Source: Erysipelotrichaceae bacterium (GTDB lineage: Bacteria > Bacillota_I > Bacilli_A > Erysipelotrichales > Erysipelotrichaceae). Taken from it: a DNA stretch of 46,903 nt. Under the pieces are notes generated by a model. The model saw only the letters and a list, made by a program, of their open reading frames with translations, had not been told where the DNA came from and searched no databases. The position numbers were made by a program, and so were the translations under genes. This document shows positions 19,007 to 26,892 of the stretch, piece by piece. The stretch covers positions 1-46,903 of the forward strand of contig JAFRLM010000002.1 in the NCBI GenBank assembly GCA_017431225.1, in the 5' to 3' direction. Position 1 is the first letter of the stretch, and each line of letters begins with the position of its first letter.

Positions 19007-20830
19007 TTATTTGTTCTCAGCCTGAGCGGGGAAATGGTTTTTGATCGATTCGTTATAACGGCCGAAGTACTGCTCTCTGGCTGCTTCGTATTCGCGGTTG
19101 AAGCGCTCATCATGTCCGGCAAGCAGGTTCTCTTCATATTCATGGTCTTCGATCGGATTGAAACGGGAGACGGTAGCCAGACCGATATTGGAACACATAT
19201 CCGAGATTCTTTCCATGTATCCCAGAACATGGGCGTAGGCTGTGCCGCCGACGATCGTCAGTTCACGGTCGCTGAGATGGGTCAGCGCATTCTCCTTCAT
19301 GGAATTGACCAGGTTATCGACGACTTCCTCAAGCGGTTCGATACGCTTGGCCGCGTCGACACTTGCGTTCTTGAATGCTTCGCCGGCATTGTCCAGAACT
19401 TCGCCGATCAGTTCATGCAGGATCCCGATCTCTTTATGGATGCTTTCCGGATAAGGAACGCCTTCCTCATGGACTTCCTTCGCTTCCTCGGCGATATCCA
19501 GCGCCAGGTCGCTCAGACGTTCGAATTCAACGACATCCTTGAAATACTGGTTGAGGGTCGCGGTGTCGGTCTCGGAAAGGTCTTCACCGGCAAAGCGTGC
19601 CAGATAATTGCTGAGATGGTCGCTCATGATATCGACATTCCCTTCTTCCTCGTTGACCTTCTCGAAGATCTCCTCATCATATTTGCGCTGGAGGCCGAGA
19701 GCCATTTCAATGTTCTGTCGGGAGACATCGAACATCGTCGTCAGCAGTTTATGACAGCTGTCCAGCGCGAGCGCCGGAGTGGAATAGAAGGCCGGATTCA
19801 GAGCATCGAGCTTATCCGCGTATTTGTTACGCGGTTCGACGTCGCCCTTGACGACACGGTAAGCGAGCTTCTCGAAAACTGTCAGGAACGGCAACATGAT
19901 GATCGCCGAAACGAGGTTCGCGATCGTATTCGTATTCGCGATAACACCGGAATTGATCGGTTTATCCCAGACATTGTTCAGGAAACCGAAACGGTATAAG
20001 AGCTGTACGCCAATGATCGTAATGATGATCTTGGCGATATTGAAGAGGATATTGATGATACCGATACGCTTCTGATCCGCCTTGGCGCCGATCGAGCAGA
20101 GGATCCCGGTGACGATCGTAACGCCCAGGAAGATACCCGCCAGAACGGAATAGATCGAACGGAAAGTCAGACCGCCGGAAGCGGAGAATGCCTGCAGGAT
20201 ACCAACAGTAGCGGAAGCGCTCTGCAGCACCAGCGACATGACAGTACCGATCAGGAAGCCGAGGACCGGACTTTTATCAAGAACGGAAAACATCGGGTCA
20301 AAGATGCCGGTGTCCGCCAGGGAGTTGACTGAGCCGGTCATGGTGACCATACCGGTAAACAGGATACCGAAACCCATCAGAACTTCGCCGAGAGCCTTAC
20401 CGCTTTTCTTCTTCATCGCCTTGATGACCAGAGTGCCGGCGATCAGAGCGACCGGGGCAAGGGTCGAAGGCTTAAAGAGCTCGAGAAAACCGGCTGCGCC
20501 GCCCGCGTCGAGGTCGATCAGTCGGATGATCTGACCGGTGACCGTCGTACCGACGTTGGCACCGACGATGATACCCAGAGACTGCCGGACCGTTAAGATG
20601 TTCGCCGCAACGAGACCTGCGGTGATCAGGATCGTGGCGTTGGACGACTGGATCAGAGCCGTAACAAAAAGACCAAGCAGAAAGGCTTTCACATGACTGT
20701 CTGTGACTTTCTCCATGATCCTTTTCAGTGTGCCGGAAGAACCATCCTTCAGGCCGTCACCCATCAGGCCCATGCCGTACAGGAACATGCATAATCCGCC
20801 GAATAAGGTGAGTACACTTGTAATATTCAT
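19007..20830 (-). CDS. Na/Pi cotransporter family protein with C-terminal PhoU-like domain (copy 2)
   Basis: This PNaS-family membrane carrier of 607 residues is a paralogue of copy 1. It keeps the same QSSNAT, GANVGTT and QSASAT motifs and the PhoU-like C-terminal half (for example FERLSDLALDI and HMLG-like metal-site helices near the end). The start at 20830 (MNITSVL) follows GGGGGAAAAA; a TTG four codons upstream would overlap that ribosome binding site. A TATAAT box at 20863-20868 provides its own promoter. The two copies differ mainly in the PhoU-like helices, so regulation or partner rather than transport may have diverged. Confidence 0.9.
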   Translation of the reverse strand: MNITSVLTLFGGLCMFLYGMGLMGDGLKDGSSGTLKRIMEKVTDSHVKAFLLGLFVTALIQSSNATILITAGLVAANILTVRQSLGIIVGANVGTTVTGQIIRLIDLDAGGAAGFLELFKPSTLAPVALIAGTLVIKAMKKKSGKALGEVLMGFGILFTGMVTMTGSVNSLADTGIFDPMFSVLDKSPVLGFLIGTVMSLVLQSASATVGILQAFSASGGLTFRSIYSVLAGIFLGVTIVTGILCSIGAKADQKRIGIINILFNIAKIIITIIGVQLLYRFGFLNNVWDKPINSGVIANTNTIANLVSAIIMLPFLTVFEKLAYRVVKGDVEPRNKYADKLDALNPAFYSTPALALDSCHKLLTTMFDVSRQNIEMALGLQRKYDEEIFEKVNEEEGNVDIMSDHLSNYLARFAGEDLSETDTATLNQYFKDVVEFERLSDLALDIAEEAKEVHEEGVPYPESIHKEIGILHELIGEVLDNAGEAFKNASVDAAKRIEPLEEVVDNLVNSMKENALTHLSDRELTIVGGTAYAHVLGYMERISDMCSNIGLATVSRFNPIEDHEYEENLLAGHDERFNREYEAAREQYFGRYNESIKNHFPAQAENK

Positions 20831-20862
20831 TTTTTCCCCCAATGAAATATGTAGTTATATTT

Positions 20863-20890
20863 ATTATATCTTTTTTACACATACCGTGAA
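20863..20890 (-). promoter_or_regulatory. Promoter of Na/Pi cotransporter copy 2
   Basis: TATAAT (20863-20868) has a TTCACG-type -35 box 16 bp upstream. It lies about 33 bp before the start codon. Confidence 0.5.
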
Positions 20891-20976
20891 AAGGAGATAG
20901 GCTGAAACTTTGTGCCATATTGACCCGTTTTCACGTATCTTACATTTTACGCCCTTTGTTTAAAAATGTGAACCTC

Positions 20977-21001
20977 CCCGGGCACGCTGACCGTACCCGG
21001 G
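20977..21001. repeat. GC-rich hairpin in a divergent intergenic region
   Basis: Arms of 10 bp centred on CCCGGG form a strong hairpin with a 5-nt loop. It lies in the 245-bp gap between the divergent Na/Pi carrier and carboxypeptidase genes. It has no T-run on the plus side. On the minus side a TTTTT follows only after about 12 nt. It may be an orphan terminator or an operator. Confidence 0.5.
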
Positions 21002-21040
21002 AAAAGGCGATCCGCAGTAAAACATGGAGCTTATTCCGCG

Positions 21041-21069
21041 TTTTCAAGCGGCTTAAAATCGCATAGAAT
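21041..21069 (+). promoter_or_regulatory. Promoter of the D,D-carboxypeptidase gene, 6 nt from its ATG
   Basis: TTTTCA (21041-21046) and TAGAAT (21064-21069) are exactly 17 bp apart. The expected transcription start coincides with the A of the ATG at 21076, and no clear Shine-Dalgarno is present. Confidence 0.5.
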
Positions 21070-21075
21070 AAAGAT

Positions 21076-22353
21076 ATGAAAAAACTGTTTGCCCTGCTGA
21101 CTGTCTGCCTGCTGCTCTGTCCGGCATTCCCTGTCAAAGCCGCCACCAAACTGGAAGTCCGTTCCGAATATGTCTATATCGAAGACACCGGGATCGGACA
21201 GGTCCTTTATGAGAAAAACGCCGATGTGCCGATGTATCCGGCATCGCTGACGAAGATGATGAGCGTCATTCTGGCGATCGAGAACATCCCGAACACCGGC
21301 GAGATCATCACCATCACCGAAGAGATGCTGAGCGGCCTTACCGAAGCCAATGCTTCCGTCGTCGGATATGATGTCGGGGATGAAGTAAGAGTCATCGACC
21401 TGCTTTATGGCTCTCTCCTTTCTTCCGGCGCCGACTGTATCAACGCGCTCGCCTTCCGGACATCCGGCTCGATCGACGCTTTTGTTGAACTGATGAATCA
21501 GAAAGCTCAGGATCTCGGCATGGAAAGCACCCATTTCTGTAATCCAACAGGCCTTCATGAACCGGATCATGTCTCGACCGCAAGGGATATGGCGCTGCTT
21601 CTGCGCTACTGCCGCAGCAATGCCCTTTTCAAAACGATCCTGGCTGCCGACAACTATATCTCCGATCCGGTCGCTTCCAATGAGGGCGGTTTCTATATGC
21701 GCTCCTGGTTCCGCGACGAGATGAGCAGCTACCGCGAGATCGAGGGGTATGAGGGCGGCAAGACCGGTTACACTTCCTATGCGGGTTACTGTCTGGCCAG
21801 TTCGGCTTCAAGAAACGATATGCAGCTCCTGGCGATCGTCTGTGGCTCCCCTTCCTTCGAAGGACGCGACGCCTTATACCAGGAGGTCTATACACTTTAC
21901 AATTACTTCTTTGATAATTACGAAAGACAGACCCTGATGACACAGGGTGAACATGTCGGCAGCGTCCGCGTGATCGACGGCGCCGCGGATCAGACCCTGG
22001 AATTCTATGCATTGAATACCTTCACTACCGATCTGCGCAAGGATTCCCTGACAGTCGAGAACACACTTCCTTCCGAGATCTACGCGCCGGCGAAGCTTGG
22101 CGACACCGTTGGTTCGATCAAATACTACAGCGACGGCGAACTGATCTATCAGGAAGACTACCGTCTGCAGGAAGATATCAAACTCGACAAATTCGGAAAA
22201 TTCTCACGCCAGGTCGGACAGTTCTTCGGTCATGCGGATCCTTTTGAGGCAAGAGCCAAAGCTCCGGTCTATCTGACGGTGATCCTGGTCCTGCTGCTCG
22301 CGACGATCCCGCTCAGTCAGCTGATCTTCGGAGGAAGGAAAAAGAAACAATGA
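21076..22353 (+). CDS. Serine-type D-alanyl-D-alanine carboxypeptidase (PBP5/DacA family)
   Basis: This enzyme trims the terminal D-Ala from peptidoglycan stem peptides outside the membrane. The 425-residue product has a signal peptide (cleavage near VKA-AT), the SxxK motif SLTK (Ser57, Lys60) and the KTG motif (229-231, in GGKTGYT). A C-terminal transmembrane helix (about 398-419) is followed by GGRKKKQ. The motif that is normally S-x-N reads SGAD (117-120), with Ala in place of Asn; some Bacillota carboxypeptidases share this variant. A PBP5-like C-terminal beta domain occupies about 280-390. The stop overlaps the start of the next gene (ATGA), so the two are translationally coupled. Confidence 0.93.
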   Translation: MKKLFALLTVCLLLCPAFPVKAATKLEVRSEYVYIEDTGIGQVLYEKNADVPMYPASLTKMMSVILAIENIPNTGEIITITEEMLSGLTEANASVVGYDVGDEVRVIDLLYGSLLSSGADCINALAFRTSGSIDAFVELMNQKAQDLGMESTHFCNPTGLHEPDHVSTARDMALLLRYCRSNALFKTILAADNYISDPVASNEGGFYMRSWFRDEMSSYREIEGYEGGKTGYTSYAGYCLASSASRNDMQLLAIVCGSPSFEGRDALYQEVYTLYNYFFDNYERQTLMTQGEHVGSVRVIDGAADQTLEFYALNTFTTDLRKDSLTVENTLPSEIYAPAKLGDTVGSIKYYSDGELIYQEDYRLQEDIKLDKFGKFSRQVGQFFGHADPFEARAKAPVYLTVILVLLLATIPLSQLIFGGRKKKQ

Positions 22354-23150
22354 AACTCACCGTTCTGACCGACAACAACACCTATATCGATCAGTATTAT
22401 CTCGGTGAACCGGCATTATGTTTTTATATCGAAGAAAAGGATCGGAAGATCCTTTTTGACACGGGCTATTCCGATGTCTATCTGCGCAATGCCGAAAAGA
22501 TGGGCATCGATCTGCGGGAAGTTGATACGATCGCCTTTTCGCACGGGCATAATGATCATACCGGCGGACTGGCTTACTTCCCGAAGACCGGCAGGACCGT
22601 CCGTATCCTTGCCCATCCGGACACCTTTTTACCGCGCAGAGACGGGACCGGCGAGATCGGTTCCCCGCTCAATGAAGAAGAAGTACAGAAACGTTTTACG
22701 CTTTCCTTTCATAAGGATCCGGTGCGGATCACAGAGGATCTGCTCTGGCTGGGAGAGATCCCGGTAACCGTTCCTTTTGAAAAACGGCTGCCGATCGGCA
22801 TAGTGCTGCGCAAAGGAAAGCGGGAAGAGGACAATATCTATGACGATACGGCGCTGGTCTATGAAAAAGAAGACGGGATCTTCGTGATCAGCGGCTGTTC
22901 CCACAGCGGTATCTGCAACATCATCGAATACGCCCGCAAAGTCACCGGGAAGCAAAAGGTCCTCGGTGTCATCGGCGGTCTTCATCTGCTTAAGGAAGAC
23001 AGCCGTCTACTGGCGACCGCAGACTGGCTGAGACAGCAAAAGATCGAAATGTTATACCCCTGCCACTGTGTATCGCTCGCGGCAAAGATCGTTCTCGCAA
23101 AAGAAATGCCGGTCCGCGAAGTCGGGACCGGCATGCAGCTGGAGATATAG
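22350..23150 (+). CDS. Metallo-beta-lactamase-fold hydrolase
   Basis: This is a 266-residue soluble hydrolase of the MBL superfamily. The dinuclear metal motif is SHGHNDH (His65, His67, Asp69, His70), with further ligands expected at the His of LAHPD and at the His of SGCSHSGICN. The arrangement with GCSHSGI and GGLHL matches the subgroup annotated as dihydropterin aminobenzene phosphate synthase-like. The true substrate of that subgroup is mostly unknown. Its start overlaps the carboxypeptidase stop by 4 nt, so the two proteins are made together. A cell-envelope role would fit but is only inferred. Confidence 0.88.
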   Translation: MKLTVLTDNNTYIDQYYLGEPALCFYIEEKDRKILFDTGYSDVYLRNAEKMGIDLREVDTIAFSHGHNDHTGGLAYFPKTGRTVRILAHPDTFLPRRDGTGEIGSPLNEEEVQKRFTLSFHKDPVRITEDLLWLGEIPVTVPFEKRLPIGIVLRKGKREEDNIYDDTALVYEKEDGIFVISGCSHSGICNIIEYARKVTGKQKVLGVIGGLHLLKEDSRLLATADWLRQQKIEMLYPCHCVSLAAKIVLAKEMPVREVGTGMQLEI

Positions 23151-23151
23151 G

Positions 23152-23170
23152 AAGAGCGGAAGCTCTTTTT
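23152..23170 (+). terminator. Terminator between convergent genes
   Basis: A 6-bp stem (AAGAGC/GCTCTT) with a GGAA tetraloop is followed by a run of T on the plus strand, right after the MBL hydrolase stop. It also faces the 3' end of the mgtC-like gene. Confidence 0.75.
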
Positions 23171-23172
23171 AT

Positions 23173-23892
23173 TTAGCGCTGTTCCTCGATGAAGGAGACG
23201 TATTCCAGAGAACTCAGCGCCTCGATGATCTCGGCGTGTGTCTTGAAATGTCTCAGTTCCGGGGAAACGATCGAAAGTGAAACACTGTAAACACTCAGTC
23301 CGGAATTGTGGTAAGCCGGGTTGGATTCGATCTCGCGGACACGCATGCCGAGCTGACGGACGACCATGACGAAGTCTTTCAGATCGGTGCGGGCACGCAG
23401 TTCCATATGTACGGAAAAACGATCCGAGCGGTCGAGCAGGAATTTCTCAAGTTTTGCCAGGAAAGTCGTGCTGACATAAAGACAGATAAAGGAAACGATC
23501 GCCAGGAAATAGAAGCCGGCGCCGCAGAAGATACTGATCATCGTGCTGCAGCAAAGCGAGGCGACCGTCGTGATACCGCGCATCTTACTGCGGGAAGAGA
23601 AATAGGTCGCGCCGTTGCCGGTCATGAACGCGCTGATCAGAGCGACTGCCGACAGGATCGGAATATCGATCACGGAGGTAGTCATCAAGGAAATATCCAC
23701 GATCATCGCGCCGCAGGCTGACACACCGAGAATGATAAAGGTGCGTAAACCAAGCGCCAGTCGTTTACCGGAACGCTCCCAGCCGATGATCGCGGTCAGC
23801 AAGACGGTCAGACCGAGGCGGAAGAGGATCGAAAAGGTGTTGATCTCCAGAGACCAGGGTCCCAGGAAAGAGGCAATAATATCGTTGTTCAT
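23173..23892 (-). CDS. MgtC/SapB family membrane protein
   Basis: This 239-residue protein has about five N-terminal transmembrane helices. It shows the family core: RLGLTVLLTAIIGWERSGKR, with the conserved Glu-Arg, followed by the LGLRTFIILG and GNGATYF region. A C-terminal cytoplasmic ACT-like part (about 155-239) follows. MgtC proteins in pathogens modulate ATP synthase or potassium transport; in other bacteria their role is less clear, and the name does not imply magnesium transport. The ATG overlaps the stop of the upstream antiporter gene (ATGA), so the two are co-translated. This supports a shared role in cation homeostasis. Confidence 0.9.
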   Translation of the reverse strand: MNNDIIASFLGPWSLEINTFSILFRLGLTVLLTAIIGWERSGKRLALGLRTFIILGVSACGAMIVDISLMTTSVIDIPILSAVALISAFMTGNGATYFSSRSKMRGITTVASLCCSTMISIFCGAGFYFLAIVSFICLYVSTTFLAKLEKFLLDRSDRFSVHMELRARTDLKDFVMVVRQLGMRVREIESNPAYHNSGLSVYSVSLSIVSPELRHFKTHAEIIEALSSLEYVSFIEEQR

Positions 23893-25301
23893 CGGTTTCT
23901 CCTTCTCATGTTCCGGCTGATCGCCGGAATCCGGTATAGTTCATCAGCGGCCTCTGTGAAGACTTTTTCCTGTTCCTTCACCAGGTCGTTCTTTTCATTC
24001 ATTTCGTGGATGATGCGGATGCGTTCGATCAGTTCCTCGACCGAAGTCATGCCCTCCTCGACTTCCGGAACGACATCTTCGATCTTGTTGGAGACTGCGC
24101 CGGACAGGGACAAAGAAAGCTTCGCGGATACCGGACCGATGAATTCGTAAATGATCGAAGTCGTCATAACGACTGTCTGCAGGGCGTGGCCGATCTCGCC
24201 GCCCAGGCTGCGGGCAGCGATGGTGCCGAGACCGATCGCGACACTTGCCTGTGAGAACAGTGCCAGACCAAGGTAGTTGCGCACATTCGGCTTCTTTCCG
24301 GTCAGACTGCAGCCCAGCCAGGCGCCGCCGTATTTGCCGACTGCGCGGAAGATGATGTAGAGACCACAGATCAGAAGCAGCGGCATCTCGCCGGAAGAGG
24401 AGACGTTCAGCAGGCTGCCCAGGTCAAAGGAGAGACCGGAACGGACAAAGAACAGGACCATGATCGGCGGAGAGAAATAGTTCATCTGTTTATACAGGTT
24501 ATCGTCATTACTGAGGTTGATGTAGACAGTGCTCATCATCATGACACCGAGAAGCGGTGAAAGATCAAGCAGCGAACAGATACCGCAGAAGCTGATGAGC
24601 GTGGCCAGACAGATGATCAGACGGTTGTCGCCGTCGTTTTTATTTAACATGAAGAGCTGCAAAAGACAGCCGTAGATCCCGCCGACAAACAGGATCAGAA
24701 GGTTCTTGAGAACTGGGCTGAAGATCTCAGTGAAGTTCAGCTGACGGCCGCCGCCAAGGCTCAGGGCGACCGTGACCGCGACACTGAACTCGATCAGGCC
24801 GATGATCTCATCGACCGCGACGGTCTGCAGAAGTGTATCGACAAAATCGCCTTTGGCATGTGTCTGACGTATCGTCATCATCGTGGAGGCAGGAGCTGTC
24901 GCGGCTGCCAGAGCGGAAAGGACGATCTTGAAAGGAGTGCTGATCCCCAGGAAGCTCAGCGCGACGAAAACGCAGGCTGAAGCCAGGAAAGTCTCGAGAA
25001 AAGCGATCAGGATGACTTTCGCGCCATTTCTTTTCAGTATATTGATGCGGAAGAACTGACCCGTGCTGAAGGCGATAAAGGCGACAGCGATATCCGGAAG
25101 GAAATCCATGCCGCCGATGACATTGGCCGGGATCAGGTCAAGACAAAAGGAGCCGAGAAGGATACCGCAGCAGATATATCCGGTGACTGCCGGCAGATGC
25201 AGCCAGGATGTGATACGTGTGGAAATATATCCGCCGAACAGCATCAGCGAGATCGATATGATAATCGCCGAAGCTGTACTGAAGTCACCAAAAAAGCTCA
25301 C
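23889..25301 (-). CDS. Cation:proton antiporter, CPA2 (Kef/NapA) family
   Basis: This 470-residue membrane antiporter has about 12 hydrophobic segments and no C-terminal TrkA-N domain. Typical features are YISTRITSWLHLPAVTGYI near the N-terminus, AAATAPASTMMTIRQT in the middle, and VAVDEIIGLIEF for the transport core. The start is taken as GTG at 25301 because GGGAGGG lies 5 nt upstream; ATG codons further upstream lie before or inside that site. A strong promoter sits at 25327-25355. It overlaps the following mgtC-like gene by 4 nt. Ion specificity (Na or K) cannot be told. Confidence 0.9.
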   Translation of the reverse strand: MSFFGDFSTASAIIISISLMLFGGYISTRITSWLHLPAVTGYICCGILLGSFCLDLIPANVIGGMDFLPDIAVAFIAFSTGQFFRINILKRNGAKVILIAFLETFLASACVFVALSFLGISTPFKIVLSALAAATAPASTMMTIRQTHAKGDFVDTLLQTVAVDEIIGLIEFSVAVTVALSLGGGRQLNFTEIFSPVLKNLLILFVGGIYGCLLQLFMLNKNDGDNRLIICLATLISFCGICSLLDLSPLLGVMMMSTVYINLSNDDNLYKQMNYFSPPIMVLFFVRSGLSFDLGSLLNVSSSGEMPLLLICGLYIIFRAVGKYGGAWLGCSLTGKKPNVRNYLGLALFSQASVAIGLGTIAARSLGGEIGHALQTVVMTTSIIYEFIGPVSAKLSLSLSGAVSNKIEDVVPEVEEGMTSVEELIERIRIIHEMNEKNDLVKEQEKVFTEAADELYRIPAISRNMRRRNR

Positions 25302-25326
25302 TCTATCCCTCCCTGTAATTACCGAC

Positions 25327-25355
25327 ATTATAACGGAAGTAAGAACGGCCTTCAA
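25327..25355 (-). promoter_or_regulatory. Promoter of the antiporter-mgtC operon
   Basis: TTGAAG (25350-25355) and a perfect TATAAT (25327-25332) are separated by 17 bp. They give a leader of about 20 nt that contains the GGGAGGG ribosome binding site. Confidence 0.75.
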
Positions 25356-25385
25356 TGCGGAAATTTTAAAAGCATGCTATTAAAA

Positions 25386-25407
25386 ACCCTCCGCAAAAAG
25401 CGGAGGG
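25386..25407 (-). terminator. Terminator downstream of DIP1984 gene and RNA candidate
   Basis: ACCCTCCGC and GCGGAGGGT form a perfect stem around a short T-rich loop, followed on the minus strand by TTTTTAATA. It lies about 185 nt after the DIP1984 stop, far enough to leave room for an independent RNA. Confidence 0.85.
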
Positions 25408-25429
25408 TCTGTCCCCTGTCCCAACCCGG

Positions 25430-25576
25430 CTGCCGGTCAATATCCGGTCGTAAAAATACGCGGTAAAGGTACGTTTGTAAGCACTGGCAAATAGATTATC
25501 GTTATTTGGGCTGCCCCGTACCCGATCGAGAGTGCGGACTCATTCTCAGCCGCAGAGATGATATTCGCCCCGGCAG
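25430..25576 (-). ncRNA. Candidate structured RNA (unclassified)
   Basis: This non-coding stretch folds on itself. The ends pair (25430-25436 with 25570-25576, CTGCCGG/CCGGCAG), then 25439-25444 with 25560-25565, and 25468-25473 with 25517-25522. Local hairpins occur at 25449-25460, 25488-25508 and 25530-25541. An intrinsic terminator follows on the minus strand. It does not match tmRNA, RNase P, SRP or common riboswitches as far as I can recall. The antiporter downstream has its own promoter after the terminator, so this is unlikely to be its riboswitch. A 6S-like RNA or a long 3' UTR are alternatives. Confidence 0.45.
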
Positions 25577-25591
25577 TTCTTCCAGAATTCT

Positions 25592-26041
25592 TTAGATCTC
25601 CGTTGTCCAGTTCGTTTCCTGGATCAGATTGTTCAGCTTGCGCAGCTTCGCGGAGTCTTCATCCGTTTCCTTCTGCAAAGCCTTTACGTCAACGCTGCGT
25701 AGGATCTTGATCTCGCTCGCGGTCGCCCGCTGAGCGGTGTTGCTGGCAGTGTCGATCAGATGACGGTAGATGTTGATCTTCGAGTTCAGCATGTCCCGGT
25801 AAGCGATCAGCTCGGTGAGACTGTGTCCGCTGACCTGCGTTTCGCAGTTTGCCTGATTGATCTTTGCGACCAGAAGCTGCTGGCGGTTCAGACACATTTC
25901 CAGTTCCTTCAGAAGCTCGGAAGGATCTTCGGCAGTCTTTTCGCCTTCCTGGACAAGAGCGTTATTGGCCAGCCGGTAATCGAGCTGACCGATCTTTTTC
26001 TGCAGGTCTGCGCGTTCCTGCAGTGCTTCCGCTAATTTCAT
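25592..26041 (-). CDS. DIP1984 family protein
   Basis: This small, largely alpha-helical cytosolic protein of 149 residues has the family pattern: MKLAEALQERADLQKKI at the start, LSNNA-like RLANNALVQEGE, then EDPSELLKEL, and a closing NxLIQETNW. The family is widespread and uncharacterised; some members are labelled septicolysin without good evidence. The start follows GAGGTGG, and TATAAT lies at 26070-26075. Length is typical and nothing looks broken. Confidence 0.88.
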   Translation of the reverse strand: MKLAEALQERADLQKKIGQLDYRLANNALVQEGEKTAEDPSELLKELEMCLNRQQLLVAKINQANCETQVSGHSLTELIAYRDMLNSKINIYRHLIDTASNTAQRATASEIKILRSVDVKALQKETDEDSAKLRKLNNLIQETNWTTEI

Positions 26042-26069
26042 ATATTTCCACCTCGATTTCTCTCAACTC

Positions 26070-26075
26070 TATTAT
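26070..26075 (-). promoter_or_regulatory. -10 box of the DIP1984 gene
   Basis: A perfect TATAAT on the minus strand lies 29 bp before the start codon, in the short gap shared with the divergent HAD gene. Confidence 0.5.
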
Positions 26076-26118
26076 AAGCGAAGTTGTCTTGTTTTCCGAT
26101 TTGCGTTACTCTTTTGGT

Positions 26119-26775
26119 ATGAAAACAAAATATATCCTGTTCGATCTCGACGGTACCCTGATGAATACGCTCGCAGATCTGCGCAACAGTATAAATCCCA
26201 TCCTGGAATCCTACGGCTTTCCGCTTCTGAGTGACGAGGAGGTCAAAGCCAAGCTGGGTCACGGCTTCCAGAACTGCATCCGCAGCATTCTTCCGGAGAA
26301 TTCCCGCGACGATCTGTATGAGGAAGCGCTCAACATGTTCGTCTATTACTACGACATGAACTATTTCATGGAATCAAGACCCTATCCGGGGATCCCGGAA
26401 CTGCTGAAGGAGCTCCATGAAAACGGACACCGTCTGGCGGTCTATTCCAATAAAGCGGAGAAGTATACGAAGAAGCTGATCGAAATGTACTTCAAGGATA
26501 TCCCCTTTGAGGAAGTATGGGGCGCGGTCGATGAGTATCCGATCAAGCCGGATCCGGCACGCGGAGAGGAAATGATCGCTGCCAAAGGTCTTGACCGCGA
26601 CACGATGTACATGGTCGGAGACAGCGGCGCTGACCGCCAGGCCGCGACGAATCTCGGGATCCATTCGGTACTGGTCACCTGGGGCTACCGCAGCGAGGAA
26701 AAGCTGAAAGAATCCGGTCCGGAGTTCATGGCGCACAATGTCAGCGAACTCAGAGAGATCCTTCTGAACAAGTAA
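26119..26775 (+). CDS. HAD-superfamily phosphatase (phosphoglycolate phosphatase-like)
   Basis: This 218-residue HAD hydrolase of subfamily IA has motif I FDLDGT (nucleophile Asp9, acid-base Asp11), motif II Ser in VYSNK, and motif IV GDSGAD. A helical cap lies at about residues 15-85. It resembles Gph/PgpB-like housekeeping phosphatases that remove 2-phosphoglycolate or nucleotides, but cap-based specificity cannot be read. The ATG at 26119 begins right before KTKYILFDLDG; longer in-frame extension would overlap the divergent gene. There is no clear ribosome binding site. It faces a bidirectional terminator at 26822-26869. Confidence 0.9.
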   Translation: MKTKYILFDLDGTLMNTLADLRNSINPILESYGFPLLSDEEVKAKLGHGFQNCIRSILPENSRDDLYEEALNMFVYYYDMNYFMESRPYPGIPELLKELHENGHRLAVYSNKAEKYTKKLIEMYFKDIPFEEVWGAVDEYPIKPDPARGEEMIAAKGLDRDTMYMVGDSGADRQAATNLGIHSVLVTWGYRSEEKLKESGPEFMAHNVSELREILLNK

Positions 26776-26821
26776 CAGTCGGCCTTGCCGGCTTTTGTTT
26801 TGCGCGCCGGCGCATCAAAAA

Positions 26822-26869
26822 ACCCCGTTATCCTCCGACATCACATGGTATGCCGGTGGACAGCGGGGT
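26822..26869. terminator. Bidirectional terminator between HAD and DUF349 genes
   Basis: ACCCCG/CGGGGT arms close a long hairpin. TCTTTTT follows on the plus strand and TTTTTT on the minus strand, serving both convergent genes. Confidence 0.75.
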
Positions 26870-26892
26870 CTTTTTACAGTTTGATCTTCAGA

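Noticed and set aside
23173..25301. A magnesium riboswitch or c-di-AMP riboswitch upstream of the antiporter-mgtC operon
   Set aside because: The promoter at 25327-25355 leaves a leader of about 20 nt, too short for a riboswitch, and the upstream structured RNA ends in its own terminator.
1652..25430. Shared GGGACAG(C/G)GGAC sequence in the giant-gene terminator and near 25411-25424
   Set aside because: Only 12 bases with one mismatch are shared, and no transposase of the REP type is nearby. Two occurrences are too few to call a repeat family.
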